Source of the DNA: Rubellimicrobium rubrum
GTDB lineage: Bacteria > Pseudomonadota > Alphaproteobacteria > Rhodobacterales > Rhodobacteraceae
Reading direction: 5' to 3'
Assembly: GCF_006152115.1 (NCBI RefSeq)
Contig: NZ_VDFU01000002.1
Span: 124,001-188,000, forward strand
DNA length: 64,000 nucleotides
Shown here: piece by piece, positions 27,306-36,257 of the stretch
Position numbering within the stretch: the stretch's first letter is position 1
Layout of the letters: every line of letters begins with the position of its first letter
Notes under the pieces: model-generated
What the model saw: the letters and a program-made list of their open reading frames with translations, nothing else
Told to the model about the DNA's origin: nothing
Database searches by the model: none
Translations under genes and position numbers: made by a program

Positions 27306-28222
27306 GCAAGCCCGCCGTTCTCGTCCTCAACCCCCTCCCGATGCCAGACCGCCAGTCCGAGCTGGAGGCCGCCTACGAGGTCCACCGTCCCGACGCCGAT
27401 CTCGACGCGGTCGGCCCCCGGATCGAGGTGGTGGTCACCGACGGCCACACGGGCCTGACCGCCGCGCAGATCGACCGGCTGCCCGCACTCCGCCTTGTCG
27501 CCTCGGGCTCGGCGGGGCTCGAAGGCATCGACCGCGACGCCCTCGGCGCCCGTGGCATCCCCGTCACCAACCCGTCCCCCGCCTTGGCGGACGAGGTCGC
27601 GGACGTGGCGATGATGCTCCTCTTGGCCGGCTGGAAAACCCTGCCCGCCCTGCAGGAGCATGTCCGCAGCGGCGCCTGGGCCGAGGGCGAGGCGCCCCTG
27701 GGCCGCAGCCTCCGGGGTCGGACGCTGGGCATCCTGGGCCTTGGCACCATCGGCACCGCCATTGCCCGGCGGGCCGAGGCCTTCGGGCTCGAAATCCTTT
27801 ACACCTCGCGCCGCCCCAAGGACTCCCCCTACCCCTACGAGCCCGACCTGCTCCGGGTGGCGACCGACGCCGACATCCTGATGGTGGTCGTCCCCGGCGG
27901 GGCCGAGACGAAATCCATGGTCAACGCCGAGATCCTGGCCGCCCTCGGCCCCCAGGGCCTGCTCGTCAACGTCGCGCGCGGCACCGTGGTGGACGAGCCC
28001 GCCCTGATCGAGGCGCTGGATGCGGGCCGCCTCGGCGGAGCCGCGCTCGACGTCATGTGGAACGAGCCCCGCCCCGACCCGCGCCTCCTGCACCGGCCCA
28101 ACGTGATCCTGACCCCTCATATCGGCAGCGCCACCCAGGAAACCCGCGACGGCATGTCCGCGAACGTCCTGGCCAACCTGCGCGCGCTCTTCGCGGGCGA
28201 GCCGCTCGTCAGCCCGGTCTGA
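27302..28222 (+). CDS. D-2-hydroxyacid dehydrogenase (glyoxylate/hydroxypyruvate reductase-like)
   Basis: A 306-residue NAD(P)-dependent dehydrogenase. The nucleotide loop is GLGTIG (146-151) and the catalytic residues can be placed at Arg226 (NVARGTVVDE), Glu255 (WNEP) and His273 (PHIGSAT). The length and motif spacing fit glyoxylate/hydroxypyruvate reductases, but substrate specificity is not fixed by sequence. It ends the mnmD-DMT unit and converges with the DenD-like gene, 29 bp away. Confidence 0.87.
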   Translation: MSKPAVLVLNPLPMPDRQSELEAAYEVHRPDADLDAVGPRIEVVVTDGHTGLTAAQIDRLPALRLVASGSAGLEGIDRDALGARGIPVTNPSPALADEVADVAMMLLLAGWKTLPALQEHVRSGAWAEGEAPLGRSLRGRTLGILGLGTIGTAIARRAEAFGLEILYTSRRPKDSPYPYEPDLLRVATDADILMVVVPGGAETKSMVNAEILAALGPQGLLVNVARGTVVDEPALIEALDAGRLGGAALDVMWNEPRPDPRLLHRPNVILTPHIGSATQETRDGMSANVLANLRALFAGEPLVSPV

Positions 28223-28251
28223 CGCGCGGCCCCTTGCGGGCGCTCCGGGGA

Positions 28252-29220
28252 TCAGTTCGGTACGCGCCCGCCCAGCTCGTCCTCGATATGGACCTGCAGG
28301 ATCTCGTCGAAGCTCCCTTCCGCCTCGAAGCCCAGGTCCCGGCCCCGCTTGGCCTCGAAGGCCTTGGCCCAGGTCTCGACGATGGCCCAGACGGCGGGGT
28401 CGGGCCGCTCCTCGATCAGGGCCACGGCCTTGTCGCCCGCCACCGCCCGCAGCGCCTCGATCTCTTCGCCGACGCTGACGGCCACCCCCGGCGGGATCAC
28501 CGCCCGCCGCGCGCCCAGGGGCGCGGTGTCCATGGTCGCCGCATGGAGGATGAACCCCACCGCCGCCCGGGGGGAGGCCATCGTGTGCACCACGTCGCGC
28601 GGCACCGGCAGCACCGCGGGCAGCCCGACCAGCGGCTCCCGGATGATGCCCGAAAAGAACCCGCTCGCCGCCGCGTTGGGCTTGCCGGGACGCACGCAGA
28701 TGGTCGGGAACCGGATCGACACCCCGTCGATCAGCCCCCGGCGCGACCAGTCGTTGATCAGCGCCTCTCCGATCAGCTTCTGCGTCCCATAGGAGGTCAG
28801 CGGCTGCGGCGCAAGGTCGTCGGGGATGACGTCCGGAAAGGGCCGCCCGAACACCGCCTCGGTCGAGGCATAGACCACCCGCGGCGCCAGGCCCGCCGCC
28901 CGGACGGCCTCCAGCAGCGCCCGCGTCCCATCGAGGTTGACCCGGTAGCCCAGGTCGAAGTTTCGCTCCGCCTCGCCCGATACGACCCCGGCCAGATGAA
29001 CGATCAGGTCCGGCCGGTGCGCCACCAGCGCCTCGACCTCGCCCGGGGCCGACAGGTCGCTTTCCAGCGCCACCACCTTGGCCGAGCCAGCCTCGGGCCG
29101 CACCACGTCATGCAGGATCAGCGATTCGATGGGATGCACCCCCAGCCCGTCCTCGGCCAGCAGCCGCTGCACGAGCTTGCGCCCGATCATCCCGGCCGCG
29201 CCGGTCACAAGGATCCTCAT
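28252..29220 (-). CDS. denD: D-erythronate dehydrogenase-like NAD-dependent epimerase/dehydratase family protein
   Basis: A 322-residue extended short-chain dehydrogenase. GAAGMIGRKL (about 7-16) is the NAD loop; the catalytic triad is in YASTEAVFG and YGTQKLIGE. The stretch RPGKPNAAASGFFSGIIREP is characteristic of the DenD group, which oxidises D-erythronate to 2-keto-D-erythronate in four-carbon sugar-acid breakdown. The usual partners (OtnI, OtnC) are not in the window, so the function is a family-level assignment. It follows the SDR gene by 3 bp and is probably co-transcribed with it. Confidence 0.75.
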   Translation of the reverse strand: MRILVTGAAGMIGRKLVQRLLAEDGLGVHPIESLILHDVVRPEAGSAKVVALESDLSAPGEVEALVAHRPDLIVHLAGVVSGEAERNFDLGYRVNLDGTRALLEAVRAAGLAPRVVYASTEAVFGRPFPDVIPDDLAPQPLTSYGTQKLIGEALINDWSRRGLIDGVSIRFPTICVRPGKPNAAASGFFSGIIREPLVGLPAVLPVPRDVVHTMASPRAAVGFILHAATMDTAPLGARRAVIPPGVAVSVGEEIEALRAVAGDKAVALIEERPDPAVWAIVETWAKAFEAKRGRDLGFEAEGSFDEILQVHIEDELGGRVPN

Positions 29221-29223
29221 GGA

Positions 29224-29985
29224 TCAGCCCCTCCCCACCAGCGGCATCTTGCTCGCCATCACCGTCATCGTCAGAACGTTCGCCGAAAGCGGCAGCCCCG
29301 CCATGTAGAGAACCGCTCGCGCCACGTCCTCGGGGTCCATGGTGGCCTCGGGCCGGATGCTCCCGTCCGCCTGCGGCACGCCCACGGTCATGGGCCGCGC
29401 CATCTCGGTCAGGGCGTTGCCGATGTCGATCTGCCCGCAGGCGATGTCGAAGGGCCGTCCGTCCAGCGCCAGCGATTTGGTCAGCCCGGTGATGGCGTGC
29501 TTGGTCGCCGTATAGGCCACCGATCCGGGCCGGGGCGCCTGCGCGCTGACCGAGCCGTTGTTGATGATCCGCCCGCCCTGCGGGGACTGCCGCCGCATCT
29601 GCGCAAAGGCCGCGCGGGCGCACAGGAAGCTCCCCGTCAGGTTCACCGCCACCACGTCGAGCCATTCCCCGACCGGCGTCTCGTCGATGGTCGCGGCCTT
29701 GAAGCCCCGTCCGGCGTTGTTGAACAGCAGGTCCAGCCGCCCCCATTCCGCCACGACCCGCGCCACGGCCGATTCCACCTCGGCCGGGTCCGTCACGTCG
29801 CAGGGCAGCACGAGGCCCCCGCCGGCCTCGGCCACCGCTTCCTCCAGCAGCGCCGCGCGCCGTCCGAGGAACCCCACTCGCCAGCCGGCCCCCACCAGCG
29901 CCCGCGCCACTGCCCGTCCCACGCCCGTCCCCGCTCCGGTGACGATGGCGACCCCTGAATCCACGATCTTCCCCCTTGCGCCCAT
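29224..29985 (-). CDS. Short-chain dehydrogenase/reductase (SDR)
   Basis: A 253-residue classical SDR. The cofactor loop is GAGTGVG (17-23), NNAG at 89-92, and the catalytic Ser145, Tyr158 and Lys162 are all present. Substrate unknown. Its tight link (3 bp) to the DenD-like gene suggests that both act in one sugar-acid or alcohol pathway. Confidence 0.87.
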   Translation of the reverse strand: MGARGKIVDSGVAIVTGAGTGVGRAVARALVGAGWRVGFLGRRAALLEEAVAEAGGGLVLPCDVTDPAEVESAVARVVAEWGRLDLLFNNAGRGFKAATIDETPVGEWLDVVAVNLTGSFLCARAAFAQMRRQSPQGGRIINNGSVSAQAPRPGSVAYTATKHAITGLTKSLALDGRPFDIACGQIDIGNALTEMARPMTVGVPQADGSIRPEATMDPEDVARAVLYMAGLPLSANVLTMTVMASKMPLVGRG

Positions 29986-30177
29986 CCGGCCCCACCCGAA
30001 CCTAGCCCGGCGCCAGCGCCGAAGCAGCCCCTTCCGGATCGCGCGTCCCCGGCAGGCCCGTGCCGTCTGGTCAACCTTGCCGGGCCCCTGTAATGATCCA
30101 CACTGAATGCACCCCGATCCGACAGCGCGGCCGGTCCCATCCGGTCACACGGTCCCGTCGCAGCAGCCCAGGTTCCC

Positions 30178-31824
30178 ATGACGCTACAAGGCCCAGCCGA
30201 CACGCCTCCCCCCAGCGACGGCTCCACCCCGGCCAACCCCGAAGCCGCCCCGGCGGACGCCGCGACCCCGCCCCCGCCCGCCGCGGAACCCGCGCCGCCC
30301 AGCCGGGGCAAGAACGGTGCCCCTCCCGCCAAGGGCGAGCCCGGACCTGTCCTGTCGCTCGAGGCAAGGCGCGCCGGTCGCCCGCCGCAGCGCAACGGCG
30401 CAGGCGGGGGTGCCGGCGGCCCAGGTGCAGGCGCGCGCGCCGGTGCAGGCGGCGGCCCAGCGGTCGCGGCGCGTTCCCAACGGCAGCCCGCACCGGCCCG
30501 GCCTCCCGAGACCCGCCCTCCCGAGACTCGCCCGCGGGAGGACAGCCCCCCCGAGGCTCTGGCCGCCCCGCGCCCGTTTCCCGTCCCGGCGCCCCCGGCA
30601 CGCGCGCGCGGGCGGCACTGGGCCGTTCTGGTCAGCTTCGTCCTGTGCGTGATCCTCCCGACCGCTCTGGCAGCCTGGTACCTGTGGGAGCGCGCCACGC
30701 CCCGCTACGGCTCCGAGGTCGGCTTTTCCGTCCGGACCGAGGAGATGGGCTCGCCTCTGGACCTCCTCGGCGGGGTCGCGGGGTTCGGCGGCTCCTCCTC
30801 CAAGGACACCGACATCCTTTACCGCTTCATCCAGTCCCAGGAGATCGTCGCCGCCGTGGACCGGCAGCTCGACCTGCGCGCCCTCTGGGCCAAGGGCGAT
30901 CCGGCGCAGGATCCGATCTTCGCCTACCACGCCCCCGGCACGATCGAGGATCTCCACGATTACTGGGACCGGATGGTGGCCGTGTACAACGACACCAGCA
31001 CGGGCCTCCTCGACGTCCAGGTGCAGGCCTTCGCGCCCGAGGACGCCCAGGCCATCGCCCAGGCGATCTACCTGGAATCGCAGGCCCTCATCAACCGCCT
31101 GTCCGACATCGCCGTCGCGGACACCACCCGCCTCGCCCGCCAGGAGCTGGACCTGTCGCTGGAGCGGCTCAAGACCGCGCGCGAGGCGCTGACCCGCTTC
31201 CGCAACGAAACCCAGATCGTCGATCCTTCGGTCTCGATCCAAAGTCAGATGGGCCTCCTGTCCTCCCTCGAGGCGCAGCTCGCCCAGACGCTGATCGACC
31301 TCGACCTGTTGCGCAACGGCGGGGCGCCGGACTCGGACCCCCGGGTGGAGCAGGCCCTCGCCCGCGTGCAGGTGATCCAGCGCCGCATGGAGGAGGAACG
31401 GGCCAAGCTCGGCCTGGGCCGCCCTGTCGCCGCGGGCCTTGCCGCCCCGGAAGGGCCCGCGCTCAGCTTCGGCGGCACGGATGACGCCCCCGAAACGGCT
31501 TCCGACGCAGCCCCCGAAGGCGGCGACGGGCTGGCCCCCCGCAACGGCGCGGCCTTCGCCGATCTGGTCGGCGAATACGAGCGCCTGATGGTGGACCAGC
31601 AGTTCGCGGAACAGACCTACGTGGCCGCCATGGCCAGCTATGATTCGGCCCTGGCCGAGGGACGGCAGCAGACCCGCTACTTGGCCGCCCATGTGGAGCC
31701 CACCTTGGCCGAGCGGTCGGACTATCCCCGGCGCTGGACGCTGGCCGGCCTGACCGCGCTGTTCGCCGTGCTCGCCTGGGGCTTGGTGACGCTGGGCGCC
31801 TATGCGCTGAGGGACCGCCGCTAA
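30178..31824 (+). CDS. Capsule polysaccharide export protein, KpsE/RkpR-like
   Basis: A 548-residue inner-membrane, periplasm-facing chain-length/export adaptor of the KpsE (PCP-3) group. The first ~145 residues are a Pro/Ala/Gly/Arg-rich disordered tail with short repeats (RPPETRPPETRPRED). One helix follows (about 148-170), then the Wzz-like periplasmic region (YGSEVGFSVRTEEMGSPLDL), coiled coils (about 310-420) and a C-terminal helix (about 520-544). KpsE bridges the ABC exporter to the outer-membrane polysaccharide channel. No kpsM, kpsT, kpsD or polysaccharide synthesis gene is nearby, so it is an orphan here. Confidence 0.85.
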   Translation: MTLQGPADTPPPSDGSTPANPEAAPADAATPPPPAAEPAPPSRGKNGAPPAKGEPGPVLSLEARRAGRPPQRNGAGGGAGGPGAGARAGAGGGPAVAARSQRQPAPARPPETRPPETRPREDSPPEALAAPRPFPVPAPPARARGRHWAVLVSFVLCVILPTALAAWYLWERATPRYGSEVGFSVRTEEMGSPLDLLGGVAGFGGSSSKDTDILYRFIQSQEIVAAVDRQLDLRALWAKGDPAQDPIFAYHAPGTIEDLHDYWDRMVAVYNDTSTGLLDVQVQAFAPEDAQAIAQAIYLESQALINRLSDIAVADTTRLARQELDLSLERLKTAREALTRFRNETQIVDPSVSIQSQMGLLSSLEAQLAQTLIDLDLLRNGGAPDSDPRVEQALARVQVIQRRMEEERAKLGLGRPVAAGLAAPEGPALSFGGTDDAPETASDAAPEGGDGLAPRNGAAFADLVGEYERLMVDQQFAEQTYVAAMASYDSALAEGRQQTRYLAAHVEPTLAERSDYPRRWTLAGLTALFAVLAWGLVTLGAYALRDRR

Positions 31825-31831
31825 GCCGAGG

Positions 31832-31848
31832 AGCCCCTGTCCGGGGCT
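31832..31848 (+). terminator. Hairpin after the KpsE-like gene
   Basis: AGCCCC (31832-31837) pairs with GGGGCT (31843-31848) around a 5-base loop, 8 bases after the stop codon. No T-run follows, so it is a candidate only. Confidence 0.4.
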
Positions 31849-31932
31849 GGGGCGCGTCCCGGTTCCCTGCGCGGGGGCGCCCCCTTGCTCTGCCCGGCCC
31901 GAACGGCCATCGTGCAATCGAAGGTTGCCAGA

Positions 31933-31952
31933 GGCACCCCTGTCAGGGTGCC
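31933..31952. other. Perfect 7-bp hairpin upstream of the protease gene
   Basis: GGCACCC at 31933-31939 pairs with GGGTGCC at 31946-31952 around a 6-base loop. It lies between the KpsE-like and protease genes, 128 bp before the protease start. It could be a terminator or a leader structure; the sequence does not decide. Confidence 0.4.
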
Positions 31953-32080
31953 CGCTTTCGAGGGCCAGGCATGATCCGCGTCGCACGACCCGCCCAGCAA
32001 CGCCGCCGGGACCATCCCGCCGGACAAGGCCGGTCGGCGCTCCATGGCCCTGACCCTTCCACCCCCGACCAGGAATCCCC

Positions 32081-33475
32081 ATGCCCGCGCCTGCCACGCT
32101 TGACGACCTCGCCCGCTATCTCACCGATGGCTACTGGGGCAGCGCCATGGGCGACGGACTCGGCTGGCGCAGCTACGACGGCGGCTCCGGCACCACAGTC
32201 ATCCGCGTGGACGTGTCGGGCCTGACCGACGCCGGTCGCCGTCTCGCCTGGGCCGCCATGGAAACCTGGGAGGCCGTGGCCGACATCGACCTCCGCGTCG
32301 CCACGACCAGCCATCCGGCGGACATCACCTTCGACGACGCCCAGCCCGGCGGCTGGGGCGGCGGGGGACTGGTCGATGGCCACCTCATCCTCGACAACGG
32401 CGTCAATGTGGGCCGCGACGTGCTGTCCTCGGGCACGACGATCGACAGCTACGCCTTCTACGTCAACGTCCACGAGATCGGCCACGCCCTGGGCCTCGGC
32501 CATCAGGGCCCCTACAACGAGAACGCCAACTACGCCCGGGACGCCATCTTCGGCAACGACTCCATGAGCCTGTCGGCCATGTCCTATTTCTGGCAGGGTG
32601 GCGACAATCCGACCGACCCCGCCACGTTCGCCTATACCATCACGCCGATGATGGTGGACATCATCGCCATCCAGAAACTCTATGGCGCGCCCGTCGGCGG
32701 GATGAGCGCCGGCAACACGGTCTGGGGCCGGGGCATGGACCCCGGCACCGTCCTGGGCCGCTTCTTTGCCGCCGCAGCGGGCGACGAGCCGAACGCAGCC
32801 CTCGTGCGCGGCGGCCCCTTCGCCATGACGATCTTCGACGAAGGGGGCCGCGACCGCCTGGACCTGAGCTTCGGGGCGCGCGACCAGCGGATCGACCTCC
32901 GGCCCGGCCAGTTCTCGGACTGGGCGGGGAACGTCCACAACCTCGCCATCGCGCGCGGCACGATCATCGAGGAGTACGTGGCCGGCTCGGGTGACGACAG
33001 GGTCGGCGGCAACGCGGCGAACAACCTCCTGCGCGGCCAGGCCGGGCAGGACAGCCTCTCGGGATCGGACGGCAACGACGTCCTGCACGGCGACGGTGGA
33101 GGCGACCGCCTCTTTGGGGGCACCGGCCAGGACCGCCTCCTGGGGGGCGCGGGGGACGACCGTCTCGAAGGGTCGGGCGGCGCGGACCGGCTCGATGGCG
33201 GGCAAGGCGCGGATCGGCTTTGGGGCGGCTCGGGGTCTGACATCTTCGTGCTGAAGAACGGCACCGGCCACGACGTCATCCGCGGCTTCACCGACAACGC
33301 GGACACGCTCTCGCTCGATGATGCGCTCTGGGGCGGGGGACGGACCGTCAAGCAGGTCCTGGCGGGGGCCGAGGCGACCGACGGCCACCTCGTCTTCCGC
33401 TGGGGCGACGACAGCCTGACCCTGTGGGGGGTGTCGCGCGCCGGAGCCTTGGCGGACGACCTCCTGATCGTCTGA
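32081..33475 (+). CDS. Serralysin-like zinc metalloprotease with RTX repeats
   Basis: A 464-residue secreted protease of the M10B (serralysin) type. The zinc site HEIGHALGLGH is at residues 131-141 and the Met-turn SAMSYF near 165-170. From about residue 305 to 390 there are calcium-binding RTX nonapeptides of the GGxGxDxL type (for example GGAGDDRLEGSGGADRLDGG), followed by a C-terminal tail ending DDLLIV, the kind of uncleaved signal used by type I secretion. There is no N-terminal signal peptide, which agrees. The cognate ABC exporter and adaptor are not in the window. AGGAAT precedes the ATG. Confidence 0.9.
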   Translation: MPAPATLDDLARYLTDGYWGSAMGDGLGWRSYDGGSGTTVIRVDVSGLTDAGRRLAWAAMETWEAVADIDLRVATTSHPADITFDDAQPGGWGGGGLVDGHLILDNGVNVGRDVLSSGTTIDSYAFYVNVHEIGHALGLGHQGPYNENANYARDAIFGNDSMSLSAMSYFWQGGDNPTDPATFAYTITPMMVDIIAIQKLYGAPVGGMSAGNTVWGRGMDPGTVLGRFFAAAAGDEPNAALVRGGPFAMTIFDEGGRDRLDLSFGARDQRIDLRPGQFSDWAGNVHNLAIARGTIIEEYVAGSGDDRVGGNAANNLLRGQAGQDSLSGSDGNDVLHGDGGGDRLFGGTGQDRLLGGAGDDRLEGSGGADRLDGGQGADRLWGGSGSDIFVLKNGTGHDVIRGFTDNADTLSLDDALWGGGRTVKQVLAGAEATDGHLVFRWGDDSLTLWGVSRAGALADDLLIV

Positions 33476-33480
33476 GCCCG

Positions 33481-33504
33481 ACCGTCGTAGAAACCGTCGT
33501 AGAA
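33481..33504. repeat. 12-bp perfect tandem duplication
   Basis: ACCGTCGTAGAA occurs twice in a row (33481-33492 and 33493-33504), just after the protease stop and just before the terminator hairpin. It is probably a local slippage duplication. Confidence 0.85.
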
Positions 33505-33506
33505 TA

Positions 33507-33529
33507 GGCCCCGTCGCCGGGACGGGGCC
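33507..33529. terminator. Bidirectional terminator between protease and efp
   Basis: GGCCCCGTC (33507-33515) pairs perfectly with GACGGGGCC (33521-33529) around GCCGG. It lies between two convergent genes. On the minus strand it is followed by TATTCTAC, a weak T-rich tail. Confidence 0.75.
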
Positions 33530-33537
33530 CGATCGCC

Positions 33538-34104
33538 TCAGTCCTGGGCGCGGCCCTGGTACGAATTGTCCTCGGTGTTGATGACCACGCGGGTCCCCAC
33601 GCCGATATGCGGCGGCACCATGACGCGGATGCCGCTCGCTGTCATCGCGGGCTTGTAGGACGACGAGGCCGTCTGGCCCTTCACCACCGGCTCGGTCTCG
33701 ACGATCTCCACGGTGATCTTCTGGGGGTATTCGATCCCCACCGCGGCCCCCTCATAGGTCTTGAGGTAGACCCGCATGCCTTCCTGCAGGTACACCTTGT
33801 CGTCGCCGATCAGGTCGGGCGACACGGCGACCTGCTCGTAGGATTCGGGCTGCATGAAGTGGAAGCCTTCGCCGTCCTCGTACAGGAAGTCGTACTCCCG
33901 CTCGTCCACGTTCACCCGCTCGACCTGCTCGACGGTGCGCCAGCGCTCGGACACCTTCACGCCGTCCTGCAGGCGACGCAGGTCGGCCGAGGTCGTGGGC
34001 GTGCCCTTGCCGGGGTGGAAGTTCGAGACGGTCAGCACGACATGGAGCTTGCCGTCGATCTCGAGGACGTTGCCCTTGCGGAGCGAGGAGGCGATGACTT
34101 TCAC
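33538..34104 (-). CDS. efp: Translation elongation factor P
   Basis: A 188-residue elongation factor that rescues ribosomes stalled at polyproline. The modified loop lysine is Lys33 in [20 protein letters not shown]. The three beta-barrel domains are complete, and the C-terminal motif [20 protein letters not shown] is intact. The start is GTG at 34104 with AGGGAC upstream. It is divergent from epmA (137 bp between starts), which encodes the enzyme that modifies this lysine. The many proline runs in nearby proteins (for example the KpsE-like tail) fit a need for EF-P. Confidence 0.95.
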   Translation of the reverse strand: MKVIASSLRKGNVLEIDGKLHVVLTVSNFHPGKGTPTTSADLRRLQDGVKVSERWRTVEQVERVNVDEREYDFLYEDGEGFHFMQPESYEQVAVSPDLIGDDKVYLQEGMRVYLKTYEGAAVGIEYPQKITVEIVETEPVVKGQTASSSYKPAMTASGIRVMVPPHIGVGTRVVINTEDNSYQGRAQD

Positions 34105-34241
34105 GGATCAGGTCCCTGGATGACAATGGCGGCGGCCCCGCGCGGGCCCCACGACCCCCATGGTCATCGGAGCCCCGCCACCCGGGACGCATCGCGAGGG
34201 CCCCTAGCGCATCCCGTCCGTTTGCGCCAGAGGATCGCGCC

Positions 34242-35276
34242 ATGACCGACCCCTGGTGGACCCCCGCGCGCCACGAAACGCGCCGCCCGCTTCTCCTCGC
34301 CCGCAACCGCCTCCAGGCCGCCCTGCGCGCCTGGTTCGCCGATCAGGACTTCCTTGAGGCCGACCCCTCCGGGCTCCAGACCTCTCCGGGCAACGAGGCG
34401 CATCTGCACGCCTTCACCGCTCAGGCCATCGGCAACGACGGCCAGCCCCGCACCCTTTATCTCCACACCTCGCCGGAATTCGCGCTGAAAAAGCTGCTCG
34501 CCGCAGGGGAAACCCGCCTGTTCAGCTTCTCCCATGTCTGGCGCAACCGCGAGCGTGGCCCCCTCCACCACCCCGAGTTCACGATGCTCGAATGGTACCG
34601 CGTGGGCGCCCCCTACGAGGCGCTGATGGAGGACTGCGCCGCGATCCTCCGCATGGCCGCCGAGGCCGCCGGGGCCGCGACCCTCCGCTTCCGCGACCGC
34701 ACCTGCGACCCCTTCGCGCCGCCCGAACGCTTGTCCGTGGCCGAGGCCTTCGGGCGGCATGCGGGCATCGACCTCCTCGCCACGATCCGCCCCGACGGCA
34801 GCCCCGATGCCAGCGCCTTGCGCGCGCAGGCCCAGGCCGCCGGAGAGGCGACCTCTCCCGACGACACCTGGTCCGACATCCTGTCCAAGATCCTGACGAC
34901 CCGCGTCGAGCCTCATCTGGGCCACGGCCGCCCCACGATCCTCGACCGCTTCCCCGCCGCCGAGGCCGCGCTGGCCCGCCGCGCGCCCGACGACCCCCGC
35001 GTGGCCGAGCGGTTCGAGTTGTACGCCTGCGGAGTGGAACTCGCGAACGGCTTCGGCGAACTCACCGACTCCGCCGAGCAGCGCCACAGGTTCGAGGCCG
35101 AGATGGCCGAGAAACAGCGCGTCTACGGCGAGACCTACCCGCTCGACGAGGATTTCCTCGCGGCCCTCGCCCACATGCCCCCAGCGTCGGGCATCGCGCT
35201 AGGCTTCGACCGGCTGGTCATGCTGGCGACCGGCGCCCCCCGCATCGACGAGGTGATCTGGGCGCCGGTTCCATAA
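34242..35276 (+). CDS. epmA: EF-P--(R)-beta-lysine ligase EpmA
   Basis: A 344-residue class II lysyl-tRNA-synthetase-like enzyme without the anticodon-binding domain, which attaches beta-lysine to EF-P. Class II motif 2 is FSHVWRNRERGPLHHPEFTM (about 88-107) and motif 3 is GIALGFDRLVMLATG near the C-terminus. The length, and the absence of an N-terminal OB domain, separate it from LysS. It faces efp across a shared 137-bp promoter region, and AGAGGA precedes the ATG. EpmB (lysine 2,3-aminomutase), needed to make beta-lysine, is not in the window. Confidence 0.93.
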   Translation: MTDPWWTPARHETRRPLLLARNRLQAALRAWFADQDFLEADPSGLQTSPGNEAHLHAFTAQAIGNDGQPRTLYLHTSPEFALKKLLAAGETRLFSFSHVWRNRERGPLHHPEFTMLEWYRVGAPYEALMEDCAAILRMAAEAAGAATLRFRDRTCDPFAPPERLSVAEAFGRHAGIDLLATIRPDGSPDASALRAQAQAAGEATSPDDTWSDILSKILTTRVEPHLGHGRPTILDRFPAAEAALARRAPDDPRVAERFELYACGVELANGFGELTDSAEQRHRFEAEMAEKQRVYGETYPLDEDFLAALAHMPPASGIALGFDRLVMLATGAPRIDEVIWAPVP

Positions 35277-35283
35277 CGAACGC

Positions 35284-35308
35284 GCCCCGGCGGACCTCCC
35301 ACCGGGGC
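35284..35308. terminator. Bidirectional terminator after epmA
   Basis: GCCCCGG (35284-35290) pairs with CCGGGGC (35302-35308) around an 11-base loop, between the convergent epmA gene and the small minus-strand gene. Confidence 0.55.
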
Positions 35309-35318
35309 ACGCGGGGCC

Positions 35319-35504
35319 TCAGCGGTTCCCCGACTTGCGGGGAAGCTGCATGGGCCTGCCTTTGGGCCCCTTGGGGCCGCCGTTCCAGTGACCCAGCGTG
35401 GAGGGGTCAAAGCCCTTGGGCGGTGTGGCCTTGGGCAGGGACGGCAGCGGGCGTGTCAAATCGATCCGCCCCGGCTTCGGGTGGAATGCGGGCTTGTCGG
35501 TCAT
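35319..35504 (-). CDS. Small Pro/Lys-rich hypothetical protein
   Basis: A 61-residue protein beginning MTDKPAFHPKPGRIDLTRPL, rich in Pro, Lys and Gly with no membrane segment. It is probably disordered and may bind nucleic acid, but I recognise no family. The ATG at 35504 is the natural start; the frame is open to 35621 but the longer form has no supporting ribosome site. A terminator hairpin lies just beyond its stop. Confidence 0.6.
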   Translation of the reverse strand: MTDKPAFHPKPGRIDLTRPLPSLPKATPPKGFDPSTLGHWNGGPKGPKGRPMQLPRKSGNR

Positions 35505-35867
35505 GGCTGTGCCTTCGTGCGAGAGAAGCGGGAAGGCGGGCGAGCGGGACATGCGGGCCCCGAACGCCCCCAGGCCGCCCATCACGGGGCGGCTAGCGCA
35601 GGCTGTCCATCGGCAGGGCACTCCTCGGGGGACGTGGGACGGGCCGCGATCCCGTCATGGGCGCGGCGGCGACTGGCCGTTCAGGCGATCAGGCGGGGTT
35701 GTCCACGACACGACACTCCTTGGCAGACGCCCCGAAGGATAGGGGCGGCCTGCCGCCTGTCAACTCCGCGCCGCGGGCGTTGCGCCCCGTCCCCCACCGC
35801 GCGCCGCCGCCACGCGCCCTCAACCCCGCGCTGCCATTCTGGTCCTGCCCTCCGCAGGACACCGCCC
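35505..35867. other. Intergenic region without recognisable gene
   Basis: 363 bp between the small minus-strand gene and the reading frame upstream of ileS. It should contain the promoters of both directions, but I could not place convincing -35/-10 boxes, and I see no tRNA, repeat or conserved RNA here. Short open frames in it overlap in several phases and show no ribosome site. Confidence 0.4.
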
Positions 35868-36257
35868 ATGCCCCTCGATCTCGACGCGCCGCTCCCCTCG
35901 CCCCACCTACCCCGCCCGGCTGCGAAGCCGCCTCGCCCGCATGGGCCCTGCCGCGTCTCTGACCCGGTGCTCGAGGCGCGGGTCGCGCGGAACTGGATCA
36001 TGCGCGAAACCTTCGAGCAGAGCGGATACCACTTCCCCGACCATCCGCGCCCCCGCGTGCCCCGTTATCTCCGCGCCCGCTACCCCGATCTGGCGGCCGA
36101 GGACGACGCGGCGGATGCGGCCCTTGCAGCGCAGCCTCCTGCCTTGCCGCCTCCTGCCGGGCCGATCCCCGCACCCGCGCCGGAACCGACCCCCTCTCCC
36201 GCTGGACCCCAGGCCCCTTCTCCCCTAAAGACCCTGCGATCCCAGGGAGAAGACCCG
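35868..36257 (+). CDS. In-frame reading frame running into ileS (N-terminal extension or separate protein)
   Basis: Starting at ATG 35868, with AGGAC 7 bases upstream, 130 codons continue without any stop into ileS. Codon third positions are strongly G/C, as in real genes here. The product has a Pro-rich start, a more ordered middle (RVARNWIMRETFEQSGYHFP, then PRVPRYLRARYPDLAAEDD, about residues 41-80), and a Pro/Ala-rich tail. It could be an extra N-terminal region of IleS, or a small separate gene whose stop has been lost. I do not recognise the domain. The coordinates mark the extra part only. Confidence 0.45.
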
